A stretch of DNA of 64,000 nt from Flavobacteriales bacterium (GCA_020635355.1 JACJZW010000003.1:1-64000), one strand, 5' to 3'. Counted from the stretch's first letter, positions 29,634-37,979 are shown. Program-made: numbers and translations. The notes: a model not told the origin generated them from the sequence alone.

Positions 29634-31756
29634 GCGGCGTACTGAGGATACAACGCGTGATTCATGCGCTCAATTTCACGATCGATCAGTGGTAACTGGC
29701 GCTTGACCAAATCGCACAACAATTCCAGTTCATCCAGGACGGCCAAATTTCCATTCATGGCTTGTTGCTCTGCCTGACGAAAATGTTGGGTCAACTCAGG
29801 TAGTCCCACCATCTGGAAGGTAGGTTTCAGGCGATGGAGAACTCGATACAATTTGGGAAGATCCGCCTCGTTTCTGAGCGATTTCAAGTAGATCATCTCA
29901 CCTTCTATGTTCTGCCGGAAGGTTAGAAAAATATCCAGGGCATAGTCCAAATCGTCTCCGTAGGAATCCCATAAAATAGCCTGATCCAGTTCATCCGAGA
30001 ATTGGAAGGGTTGGGAAACCGGATCTGTTTCTTCCGATCCTGAATTCATCCCATCCCGATCGCCCAGATAATACCCAATCATAGCATAGAATTCTTTGGG
30101 CGTGAATGGCTTGGGAAGATAATCGTCGATACCGGCTTCATCCAACAGTTCACGATATCCGTTAAGGGTCATAGCTGAGAGTGCCACGATAGGTGTAGTG
30201 GTATTTATGCCAGACTTGCGAATGGCGGTTGATGCCTGAAGTCCATCTACATCGGGCATTTGAATGTCCATCAGTATCAAATCAAATGATTCCGTTTGGC
30301 ACTGATCAATAGCCTCTTGGCCGTTGGACACAATGCGGTAGGCCATGCCCACTTTTTTGAAGAGCATGTCGATGTAACGCTGATTGAGCTCATTGTCTTC
30401 GGCTACCAACACCTTTCGTTGCTGAACGTTGGTGGCCACGCTCCAATTGGTAATGTCCCGTGTGGTTGGATTGATGTGTCTGTCTGTAATGCCCAATTCA
30501 ATGGTAAAACTAAATTCACTTCCCTTACCCGGTTCGCTGAGAACCTTGATTTCGGATCCCAGGATGTTGAGAATTTTGTGTGTGATGGCAAGCCCCAAAC
30601 CGGTTCCACCATGACGTTTGGTGGATGTTCGGGTGACCTGATGGAATTTGTCAAAAATAAACGGCAGTTGTTCAGCCGGAATGCCCACGCCTGTATCCCG
30701 AACGGTTATGGAAACGAGGTGTTTGTTCGGGAGGGTTTCTACGTTGGCTTCAATGTCCAGGTTTCCGTGGTCGGTGAATTTTTCGGCATTTCCAACCAGG
30801 TTCATTAGGATCTGATTCAGGAGCATGGAGTCACCCTTCACGTAGGTAAGGGGTTCTCCGGTTATGTGTAGTCCCACCTGAATGTCCTTTTCCCGGGACT
30901 TGATAGCAAAGGTGCTACGAATTTTTTCGAGCAATTCAGTTAGATCAAATTCATCCGTTTGAACCGAGACCGAACCGGCGTCGAGTTTGGATACATCCAA
31001 AATGTCGTTGATGAGGCTTAGCAGTAACTGGGAGGAATGGGAGATGATTCCGGTAATATTTTGTTGCTCCTCTGAAAGTTCACCGGAAAGCAGCATTTGA
31101 GTCATGCCAATAATGGAGTTCAAAGGTGTGCGCATTTCATGACTCATGTTTGCCAGGAACTCATGCTCGGCGCGCTGCGCCTTCTCTGCCTGAACGCGGG
31201 CAACCCGTAAATCGTTTTCCAGTTCTTTACGTTCCGTGATATCGTAGTGAATGCCTGCGGTTCCGCTGATGTCTCCATTTTCGTCATAGAATGGTGCTCC
31301 TGAAATTAGCACCCAGGCTTCCGAACCATCCTTTCTGCGAAGCTTAATTTCATAGGATCCGGCGTTCCCTCTTTGACGCTGATCGTGTTGAAGTTTCATG
31401 ACCGGCTCAAACTCAGGAACCAGCAAGAGGTCTTTGGCATTTTGGCCGATAAGTTCTTCCCGCGTATAGCCCGTCATGGTACAAAAACGGTCATGGGCTT
31501 CGGAGATGAAACCGTGATTATCGACTTCTAAAATCCCCAGTTCCATGTTTTCGATCATGGACCGATAGCGCATTTCGCTGGATAGTAGCTGGGCACTGCG
31601 AAGTTCCACCAATGTTTCAAGTTCCTCGTTGAATTTGGTCAGGCGTGCATTAACCTCGAATAGTTCCAAAGACTTTTGTTCCAGGATGGATTCCGCCTGC
31701 TTTCGGGCAAGACGTTCCCGTTCAATTTTGCGTTTGAGTACGTCCAGTTCGTTCAT
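29630..31756 (-). CDS. PAS-containing hybrid histidine kinase with receiver and HPt domains, linked to H-NOX
   Basis: 708 residues, no membrane helices, so cytoplasmic. Domains in order: N-terminal coiled coil (5-60), PAS (60-175), HisKA with phospho-His206 in 'FLANMSHEMRTPLNSIIGMT', HATPase_c ('DTGVGIPAEQLPFIFDKF', 'GGTGLGLAI'), receiver ('KVLVAEDNELNQRYI', 'LILMDIQMPDVDGLQ'), and a C-terminal HPt ('LYRVLHRLKPTFQMVGL'). It overlaps the H-NOX gene by 4 bp, the classic arrangement in which an NO- or O2-binding H-NOX protein controls a soluble kinase in trans. The complete internal phosphorelay implies an external receiver, possibly the adjacent LytTR protein. Confidence 0.93.
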   Translation of the reverse strand: MNELDVLKRKIERERLARKQAESILEQKSLELFEVNARLTKFNEELETLVELRSAQLLSSEMRYRSMIENMELGILEVDNHGFISEAHDRFCTMTGYTREELIGQNAKDLLLVPEFEPVMKLQHDQRQRGNAGSYEIKLRRKDGSEAWVLISGAPFYDENGDISGTAGIHYDITERKELENDLRVARVQAEKAQRAEHEFLANMSHEMRTPLNSIIGMTQMLLSGELSEEQQNITGIISHSSQLLLSLINDILDVSKLDAGSVSVQTDEFDLTELLEKIRSTFAIKSREKDIQVGLHITGEPLTYVKGDSMLLNQILMNLVGNAEKFTDHGNLDIEANVETLPNKHLVSITVRDTGVGIPAEQLPFIFDKFHQVTRTSTKRHGGTGLGLAITHKILNILGSEIKVLSEPGKGSEFSFTIELGITDRHINPTTRDITNWSVATNVQQRKVLVAEDNELNQRYIDMLFKKVGMAYRIVSNGQEAIDQCQTESFDLILMDIQMPDVDGLQASTAIRKSGINTTTPIVALSAMTLNGYRELLDEAGIDDYLPKPFTPKEFYAMIGYYLGDRDGMNSGSEETDPVSQPFQFSDELDQAILWDSYGDDLDYALDIFLTFRQNIEGEMIYLKSLRNEADLPKLYRVLHRLKPTFQMVGLPELTQHFRQAEQQAMNGNLAVLDELELLCDLVKRQLPLIDREIERMNHALYPQYAA

Positions 31757-32292
31757 AGCAAGTCGATGTGAAAGAATACGGATTCATTTCCGGTGTCATG
31801 CATCCGGGTGATGGTGCCATTTTCGTTATAGTGCTGAAGGGTGGATTCAATCAAACCACAAGCCAGATCGGCCAGGTTTCTGGCAGATGTGTAGGTCATG
31901 ATCATGTGGTTCTTCTCCTCGTTTACAGACGTCTGAAAATGGGGTAATTCGGCGTCCGGATAAAGCTTTCTGACCTGAACGTGAATGTGATCTTCTATCG
32001 AGGAAAGAAATTCAAAGGAGGTTTGGCAACGTTGGAAGTAGGCCGGATATAATCGTAAAAAACTACCGAAGAGGTGCCTGCCAAATGCGCGTAACAATGT
32101 TGGCAAATCCATGTGGGTGATCTGCGATAAAGAATGAACCAGAGCACCCAATTCAGCAAATTCATACGTTCCAACAGCGGTGTATACACCATTGGAATGT
32201 GTGCCTGATTCCATGATCATTCGTTCGGCGATTTCATCACCAAACGTGCTCTCGGTCATTTCAATTAATTCGGTAAAGATGATTCCTTTCAT
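31753..32292 (-). CDS. H-NOX (heme NO/O2-binding) domain protein
   Basis: 179 residues, the size of stand-alone bacterial H-NOX sensors. The proximal heme ligand aligns with His104 in 'SIEDHIHVQVRKLYPDAELP', and the YxSxR heme-propionate motif is Tyr134/Ser136/Arg138 in 'MTYTSARNLADLA'. Bacterial H-NOX proteins bind NO and modulate an adjacent kinase. The 4-bp overlap with the hybrid kinase fits that. The N-terminus 'MKGIIFTELIEMTESTFGDE' is typical. Expression may be controlled by the terminator-like hairpin just upstream. Confidence 0.93.
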   Translation of the reverse strand: MKGIIFTELIEMTESTFGDEIAERMIMESGTHSNGVYTAVGTYEFAELGALVHSLSQITHMDLPTLLRAFGRHLFGSFLRLYPAYFQRCQTSFEFLSSIEDHIHVQVRKLYPDAELPHFQTSVNEEKNHMIMTYTSARNLADLACGLIESTLQHYNENGTITRMHDTGNESVFFHIDLL

Positions 32293-32308
32293 GTTCCTGG
32301 TTGTTGTG

Positions 32309-32336
32309 AAAAAGGCGCATCCATCCCGGATGCGCC
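32309..32336 (-). terminator. Terminator-type hairpin in the 5' leader of the H-NOX gene (candidate attenuator)
   Basis: In the minus direction a perfect 9-bp GC-rich stem (GGCGCATCC / GGATGCGCC) with a 5-nt loop is followed at once by TTTTT. The T-run ends 16 nt before the H-NOX start codon. No gene lies between it and tnaA, more than 870 bp upstream. It is either an attenuator for the H-NOX/kinase operon or the end of an unannotated short transcript. Confidence 0.65.
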
Positions 32337-32514
32337 GTAACTACTGCGAAATAAAACTCACGTGTTAAAAGGCACGTAAAACCTTCATCATAGATAGTAG
32401 AATAGTACAAATAGTAAAATATCGTAGTCGATGCTGGCAGGTAGTATCTACCGCTCGAAAAGTTCATTGTATGTCGTGGGACGATCATGCGACTTGATCA
32501 TTGTCTCATTTGAC

Positions 32515-32528
32515 GACACAAAGGTGTC
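32515..32528. promoter_or_regulatory. Inverted repeat upstream of the H-NOX gene
   Basis: GACAC-AAAG-GTGTC is a 5-4-5 palindrome in the otherwise empty region upstream of the H-NOX/kinase operon, about 220 bp from the start codon. It has the size of a Crp/Fnr-type operator but a different half-site from the ones at 63.2-63.7 kb. No binding protein is implied. Confidence 0.25.
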
Positions 32529-32619
32529 ATTGTTACACTAAGTGATGGGCGTAAATCGATGAATGGTAAAAAATGGGGTGTGTTTGGTTATTAATTTGAG
32601 ATTTTCGGAAGTGAGTATA

Positions 32620-33180
32620 TCGTGTGCGACAGAACTCCCTTTGCGAGTCCTTGGCAACCATGGCGGTTTATATCGAGTATCGATGAACGAATAACGCGGA
32701 TGGTAAGGTAAGATCTAAAAGCTAAGAGGTAAGTGTTTTCTCTGCGAAATCTCTGCGACTCTGCGTTAAAAAAACCGTGCCTGTAAGGTGGTGGTAGAGT
32801 GAATGTCGATGAACGAATAACGCGGATGGTAGGATCTAAAAGCTAAGAGGTAAGTGTTTTCTCTGCGAAATCTCCGCGACTCAGCGTTAAAAAACCGTGT
32901 CACCAATGCAACTGTCGCGAGCATTTGCTCGTGACTCTTTTAAATGGTAGGACGAGCATTCGCTCGTCATTCATGCCAATCCAACTTTGTTTCCATTTTG
33001 GACAAGAAGATAGCCACGCTGCGCTGCTCCACCGCCGAAGCTTTAGCGCAGGCGCTCGCTATGACGTCATTCATTAGTGAATTCCTTTGCGATTTCTTGG
33101 CGACCATTGCGCCATTGCGGTTAATATCGAGTATCAATTAATGAATGAGGAGGATCGTTGGGTAAAATCTAGATCTATGT
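32620..33180. repeat. Dispersed repeat: tandemly duplicated end plus a full copy
   Basis: The segment containing 'TCGATGAACGAATAACGCGG' recurs at 32680 and 32806 with the following AGATCTAAAAGCTAAG and CTGCGAAATCTC modules, a tandem duplication of period about 126 bp. A full repeat copy follows (about 32826-33180) with both hairpins, the GAAGCTTTAGCGCAGGC block and TGACGTCA. The 65-codon frame at 32944 is repeat-borne and not a gene. Confidence 0.85.
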
Positions 33181-33210
33181 TCATTAGCTCCATATCCAAT
33201 AAACGTCCAA

Positions 33211-34590
33211 CTATACAATCTCCTCAAACCATGCCGTAAAGTGACGGAGGAATTTGGGCTCTTTGATGATGCGATAGCCCTTGCTGGATTGTTTTTGTTC
33301 CACCAATTCGGCGAATACCTCCGCAACATATTCCATGTGACTTTGAGTGTAGACCCGTCGTGGAATGGCTAAGCGAACCAGATCCATGGGAGCAGGAATA
33401 AACGCGCCGTGTTCGTCATACTTTCCGAACATGACGGACCCCACCTCAACAGCCCGGATACCTCCCACCCGGTAGAGGTCACACACAAGTGCCTGACCCG
33501 GATACTCATGAACCGGAATGTGATCGTAAAACGTTCGCGCATCCACATACACAGCGTGTCCACCGGTTGGCTGCATGATGGGTACACCCAACTCCGTGAG
33601 TTTTCGGCCCAGATATTCCGTGCTCTTAATTCGATATTCGAGGTAATCGTGTCGGAATACCTCCTCCAGCCCAATGGCAATGGCTTCCATGTCGCGCCCG
33701 GACAATCCGCCGTACGTGGTAAACCCCTCCGTAATGATCAACAGATTCTTGCATTCCTCGGCCAGATCGGGATCCTTTAGTGCCAGAAATCCGCCCATAT
33801 TCACCAGGGCATCTTTTTTAGAGCTCATGACGGCTCCATCGGCCAATCGCATCATTTCCCGGGCAATATCGTAACAGGAAACATCGGCGAAGCCTTCTTC
33901 ACGCTGACGAATAAACCAGGCGTTTTCTGCGATTCGGCACATATCCAATAAAAATGGAATGTTGTATTTGGCGCAAACCGCGGCCACTTCCCGGGCATTT
34001 TGCATGCTCACAGGTTGTCCGCCACCGGAGTTATTGGTGACGGTTAGAATCACGGCAGATACCTGTTGGGCATCCACGTCGAGAATGTGTTTTTCCAAGG
34101 CCGCCACATCCAAATTGCCTTTGAACGGATGAATGAGTTGGGGGTTCTTTCCTTCTTCTATGGGCAAGTCGATGGCCGTGGCGCCACTAAATTCAATGTT
34201 AGCTCGTGTGGTATCAAAGTGGGTATTGGAGAAAAAATACTTGCCCGCTCCGCCAAGTAGGGTGTAGATGATTCGCTCAGCCGCACGCCCTTGATGAGTG
34301 GGTAAGATGTATTCCATGCCCGATAAATCTTTGACGGCTTTTTCCATCTTCAACCACGACTGAGATCCGGCATAGGACTCATCGCCCTCCATCATCCCCG
34401 CCCATTGACGGGCACTCATAGCCGATGTTCCGCTATCGGTCAACAGGTCAATGATCACCTGATCAGACGACAATTGAAATGGGTTGTAATGGGCAGCTTT
34501 GAGGTAGTCAATACGCTCGGCTTCGGTATGCATGGTAATGGGTTCTACCATTTTGATCCGAAACGGTTCGATGATGGTTTTAATGGCCAT
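33211..34590 (-). CDS. tnaA: Tryptophanase (tryptophan indole-lyase)
   Basis: 459 residues from the ATG at 34590; upstream in-frame codons are unlike the family. This PLP enzyme cleaves L-tryptophan to indole, pyruvate and ammonia. Motifs: 'DLLTDSGTSAMSARQWAGMM', 'LPTHQGRAAERI', PLP-lysine region 'AVMSSKKDALVNMGG', 'YGGLSGRDMEAIAIGLEE', 'RLAIPRRVYTQSHM'. Tyrosine phenol-lyase is the close alternative. The C-terminal 'FLRHFTAWF' has the His that matches His463 of tryptophanase, where tyrosine phenol-lyases have Phe, and 'YRVGGIRAVEVGS' is also tryptophanase-like. No tnaB or leader peptide is visible. Confidence 0.9.
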   Translation of the reverse strand: MAIKTIIEPFRIKMVEPITMHTEAERIDYLKAAHYNPFQLSSDQVIIDLLTDSGTSAMSARQWAGMMEGDESYAGSQSWLKMEKAVKDLSGMEYILPTHQGRAAERIIYTLLGGAGKYFFSNTHFDTTRANIEFSGATAIDLPIEEGKNPQLIHPFKGNLDVAALEKHILDVDAQQVSAVILTVTNNSGGGQPVSMQNAREVAAVCAKYNIPFLLDMCRIAENAWFIRQREEGFADVSCYDIAREMMRLADGAVMSSKKDALVNMGGFLALKDPDLAEECKNLLIITEGFTTYGGLSGRDMEAIAIGLEEVFRHDYLEYRIKSTEYLGRKLTELGVPIMQPTGGHAVYVDARTFYDHIPVHEYPGQALVCDLYRVGGIRAVEVGSVMFGKYDEHGAFIPAPMDLVRLAIPRRVYTQSHMEYVAEVFAELVEQKQSSKGYRIIKEPKFLRHFTAWFEEIV

Positions 34591-35000
34591 GAAGTCAATT
34601 TTGCCGCAAAACACGCCACTCCAGAAGGTGAAAAACATGACCGATGTCAGATTCACGGGTCAAATGAAACAGTGGAAATCGAAGAAGGAATAACGAATGC
34701 CTGGGAAAGAGCTAAGAGGTAAGGGGTAAGGACTGATATAGTGGGATTGGCAAATGTCTGCAGGAATCCGATGGGTGGTGATGTACACTTCCGTTCAGTA
34801 AGTTATACGCCCATGTTGAATACTCCGTTTACTTTAGGGGATAAATCCAAGGTGATGTGTATTTCATGATTGTAAAAAAACATCACTAGGTGAAATCAAG
34901 ACAAACCAACAGGCGTAGTGCAAATGAAACCATCCCAACATATATACGAATCAATTAATTCTATCTGATATCGCTGATAAATATCCGATTGTACGTAGGA
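34591..35000. other. Intergenic region upstream of tnaA, no gene seen
   Basis: It contains a few short GAGCTAAGAGGTAAGG-type units related to the dispersed repeat (near 34707-34730) and AT-rich sequence. This is where the AT-rich island of 34.7-40 kb begins. No tryptophan-rich leader peptide was found. Confidence 0.4.
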
Positions 35001-35369
35001 ATGAAACGTCAACAAGAAATAGATGAGATGAAGCACAGGAACAGGTTGTTTGCCATCATCGTAACTCGTGTGTTGCAGGTGATGACATCTACAGCACGTT
35101 GTTCGACAGCGCTACAATCGGACAGTACGTGCATTACGGAGTATTTTTACCTCAGGTGCCTGGCAAGTGCATATAGTTCTGGGTATGGTTTGCGAACCGC
35201 GTCATCTTATTTTAGCTGGCGCACAAATGAACACCTCACGGTCGAGGTAAAATCGAAATGGGTATTTGGCCTAAGTCTGGTAGGTTATTCGGTCACTAAC
35301 ACAGCTATTAATACAAGTATGATTCTCTATAATGTTGAAGTTGGCTATCGAATTGGATTGAGTTGCTAG
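35001..35369 (+). pseudogene. Remnant of a small exported-protein gene, paralogous to 36238-36882
   Basis: An open frame of about 120 codons. Only its last third looks like protein: 'HLTVEVKSKWVFGLSLVGYS' resembles 'HILFEAKTNLLFGLSLTDHM' in the gene at 36238, and it ends 'VEVGYRIGLSC' where that gene has 'AAIGYRIGLKTNQ'. The middle and N-terminus are missing or scrambled, so I read it as a decayed, internally deleted copy. Confidence 0.35.
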
Positions 35370-35914
35370 AAAACATCGGTGTGAATACGTTTCGTTGGCT
35401 ATTAGTAATCGGGATGCTGACAAGCATATATAATGCGGAAAGTAAAGCCCAGGATTCTACCTTTAATCGACATTATATTCAATCTACATTTGGAATAAAC
35501 TCCTATCAAAGTAGCTTGATCGCGAATCCTATTGATCAAAATAACACACTAAGTTTTGGATATAGGTTTGGTTACAAGAATATCCAGAACGTCAGATTGG
35601 GACTTAATCTGGCATCCCATTTGGATCGGAACAATATATCACTTGTAGAAGTGGGTTTAGAGTTCGCGGATGACCATAAAAGTCGGAGACTGGGTGTATT
35701 CCCACAACTTTATTGTGGTCGTCTACATGGTGCAATAGACTCAAGACAACTAAGCACAAATTTTGCCAAGTTCGGAATCGTTGTGATAACAAAAATCAGT
35801 AGAGAGAATCTTCATTTATTTGCCCAGTTTGACCTGGTAAAATATCTACCTTCAAATTTCTTGACATTTGGTTCGCATGCCGGTATTGGATTGCGATATG
35901 GTTTTCTTGAATGA
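35363..35914 (+). CDS. Hypothetical exported beta-rich protein
   Basis: 183 residues from a TTG at 35363 (a GTG at 35381 is an alternative; no ATG precedes the signal peptide 'WLLVIGMLTSIYNAESKAQ'). The mature part has alternating strand patterns ('NTLSFGYRFGYKNIQNVRLG', 'NLASHLDRNN') and ends 'SHAGIGLRYGFLE', typical of small outer-membrane barrels or opacity-like proteins. It overlaps the remnant upstream by 7 bp. No family recognised; base composition is more AT-rich than in the housekeeping genes. Confidence 0.5.
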   Translation: MLENIGVNTFRWLLVIGMLTSIYNAESKAQDSTFNRHYIQSTFGINSYQSSLIANPIDQNNTLSFGYRFGYKNIQNVRLGLNLASHLDRNNISLVEVGLEFADDHKSRRLGVFPQLYCGRLHGAIDSRQLSTNFAKFGIVVITKISRENLHLFAQFDLVKYLPSNFLTFGSHAGIGLRYGFLE

Positions 35915-35951
35915 ATCTTTTTGCTTGTATATTACCTTGGTTTTAGAATAA

Positions 35952-36260
35952 AATGATGGCAACCATAATGTCGATGCTAAGATTGGTGATGAAATAATTC
36001 TATATGGTAACTGGAACATTGGTTTCAAACATTGTTTGGATATCGTTGAAGGCCGGGTGATGAACTATTTAAACGTTACTCTTGGGGCTTTAGGTGGCGG
36101 TTGTGGATTATCAGGGTTTGACTCTCCCAATACAAGGTCTCCCAATGGTTTTAACTATGGCCCTTCGTTTATCGCTCACTCAAAATTTAAATCAAACCAT
36201 GGTTTTGACGCAGATCTCTCCCTTGATACCACAAATTATGAAACAACACCTACCCAATAG
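35952..36260 (+). pseudogene. Start-less coding remnant
   Basis: An open frame beginning after a stop at 35949 translates to plausible protein ('DGNHNVDAKIGDEIILYGNW', 'VTLGALGGGCGLSGFDSPNT') but has no credible start codon, and its end overlaps the next gene in another frame. It looks like the 3' piece of a lost gene. No family recognised. Confidence 0.3.
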
Positions 36261-36882
36261 GGCAATTGCATTTATCATTGTTTTCTGTGCTTGTATATCT
36301 TTCAATGAGTGTGCGGCATCAGAGTCAAAGGATAGCTTGTTTGGAGTTCTAAACATGCACATTGGATTCATTGGTGTCGCACATCATCCTAGGGCAGATT
36401 TTAGAGCGAAATCTACAAGTAATATTTGGAAAACCAGTGTTCATATATTGTTTGAGGCCAAGACAAACCTTCTATTTGGTCTAAGCTTGACAGATCATAT
36501 GCTAATAAATAGGAACAGGGACTCTACCATCTTACGGGATAATTGGAACATAATTAACTATTCCAGCTTTCAGTTTGAATGCGGGTTTCATCACCATCCT
36601 AATGATTTAGCATTCATGCATTTATATTCCTTTCTTGGAATAGCAAATCTAAGGAGACTAGTTACAATCAATACCGCGCGCTTTTCGAATTCAACCAATA
36701 CGGTTTCCATAAATATTGCGACACTTTTACAGCCAAAGAACGGGGCTTGGCCTTCTCTGAAGATATTGGCCGCTCTTTATCCTTTTAAAAATACGATGGA
36801 TCACATTCCAAACAGAATGATTTTCTTAAACGCGGCCATAGGATATCGAATAGGATTAAAAACTAATCAATTAAACCGATAA
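36238..36882 (+). CDS. Hypothetical exported protein
   Basis: 214 residues from the ATG at 36238, which starts a signal peptide ('AIAFIIVFCACISFNECAAS'). The body has alternating hydrophobic strands ('SVHILFEAKTNLLFGLSLTD', 'FQFECGFHHH', 'NAAIGYRIGLKTNQ'). It appears to be the intact relative of the remnant at 35001-35369. Function unknown. The frame is open upstream, but that part lacks signal-peptide character. Confidence 0.55.
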   Translation: MKQHLPNRAIAFIIVFCACISFNECAASESKDSLFGVLNMHIGFIGVAHHPRADFRAKSTSNIWKTSVHILFEAKTNLLFGLSLTDHMLINRNRDSTILRDNWNIINYSSFQFECGFHHHPNDLAFMHLYSFLGIANLRRLVTINTARFSNSTNTVSINIATLLQPKNGAWPSLKILAALYPFKNTMDHIPNRMIFLNAAIGYRIGLKTNQLNR

Positions 36883-36890
36883 GGCTACAA
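36874..36890 (+). repeat. Short repeat AACCGATAAGGCTACAA, copy 1
   Basis: The same 17 bases occur at 39464-39480, and on the opposite strand the first 15 bases recur near 47741-47755. Here it overlaps the stop codon of the preceding gene. It may be the scar or edge of a mobile cassette. Confidence 0.6.
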
Positions 36891-36928
36891 AAGCCACTAA
36901 ATAGTGTCAATGAATTAGTAAGCCAAAC

Positions 36929-37339
36929 ATGAAGACGGGACTTTTATTTATGTCATTGTTAGTGCTGGGTATAGTTGGGTATGCCCAAAATCCGGTTCAA
37001 CAGGGTTTGATGGAAAAAGGGAAATGTTTGATTGAAGCACTCACTAAAAAGGAAATTCTGGTCGACAGCTTAACGAGTGAACTGATCATCCATTTGAGTT
37101 CTGATTCAACCTCGCTATACCTAACTTATCCTGAGTTTCAGTTAATACCACTGGATTCGGTTGGAGATTTTAAATTACACGTAAACCGATTGTTTTTAAG
37201 AGAGACTAATGCAAACAAGAACCTTTTTAGATTTGAATATCATAAGTTTAGCATTGCGTATCAAGGTCAAATTAGGATAACGTACAGCGGTACTGCTTGT
37301 AAAGCAACAGTGACGACAATATTTAGATCAATAGAATAA
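36929..37339 (+). CDS. Hypothetical exported protein
   Basis: 136 residues with a signal peptide ('GLLFMSLLVLGIVGYAQ'). The mature part is small and beta-rich ('SLYLTYPEFQLIPLDSVGDF', 'HKFSIAYQGQIRITYSG'). No known family. It lies among orphan small exported proteins in the AT-rich island. Confidence 0.5.
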   Translation: MKTGLLFMSLLVLGIVGYAQNPVQQGLMEKGKCLIEALTKKEILVDSLTSELIIHLSSDSTSLYLTYPEFQLIPLDSVGDFKLHVNRLFLRETNANKNLFRFEYHKFSIAYQGQIRITYSGTACKATVTTIFRSIE

Positions 37340-37369
37340 GATCGCAAGTTGTTTTAACGTTAACACACG

Positions 37370-37492
37370 GCTCAACCATCACCGTCAGTTAGGTCAACCC
37401 GAAGATTGCTTCGCTGCGCTTTTTCATCGCCGCAGCGGTTGTGGAGGTGATGCAACACCGTCGTGGCTTTAGTGTAGCGCTCGCAATGACGT
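37370..37492. repeat. Diverged partial copy of the dispersed repeat
   Basis: It keeps 'CATCGCCGCAGCGGTTGTGG', a degenerate GGCTTTAGTGTAGCGCTCGC block and the TGACGT end, but lacks the two hairpins and the AGATCT units. It is related to the insert in the copy at 28494-28870. Confidence 0.6.
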
Positions 37493-37589
37493 AGATGTCC
37501 ATAAGGATGATTGAAAGGATATCGAAAAAAATCAATGTTTATATCCTTTTTTCATGGAGACGACACTCCCACCAACGTATTATGGTCAA

Positions 37590-37979
37590 TTACATGTTTC
37601 TAGATAAGGTATACTCAAATCCCTCATTTATGCCCTTGAGTATGAAAAATTCAACATTATTCTTTCGTGTATGGCGTGATAAGTAGATGGTATCTGAGAA
37701 GCTCTTTATTTCTGGCCTGGATAGGTACCATAAATGTAAAGTGTCGCTTCTCAAATTCCACTGACATGTATCCATGGAATTCGAATTATGAATGTAAACC
37801 AAACCATTTGCTTGAAAATGCAGAATTGGACAGTAATAAAAATTAACCGTCACAGAATCTGAACGAAATGAACAGTGGCTCCATTCATTTTGGCAAAGCA
37901 CTTCTCTCAAGTCTTCTGACCTAACATTTGGCATTTGAAACGATAGTGTTACGAAACATGTGAATAGTAGTGCCTTCAT
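37590..37979 (-). CDS. Hypothetical exported protein
   Basis: 129 residues with a short signal peptide ('LLFTCFVTLSFQMPNVRS'). The mature region, 'LCQNEWSHCSFRSDSVTVNF' and 'TCQWNLRSDTLHLWYLSRPE', resembles a lipocalin-like or META-type small beta protein in pattern only. Not recognised. Confidence 0.45.
   Translation of the reverse strand: MKALLFTCFVTLSFQMPNVRSEDLREVLCQNEWSHCSFRSDSVTVNFYYCPILHFQANGLVYIHNSNSMDTCQWNLRSDTLHLWYLSRPEIKSFSDTIYLSRHTRKNNVEFFILKGINEGFEYTLSRNM

Noticed and set aside
23499..33180. Dispersed repeats as a CRISPR array
   Set aside because: Units are hundreds of bases apart with genes between them, differ in length and have no regular spacers; no cas gene is present.
33211..34590. 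Tyrosine phenol-lyase
   Set aside because: The His in 'FLRHFTAW' and the 'YRVGGIRAVEVGS' segment match tryptophanase, where tyrosine phenol-lyases have Phe and a different segment.
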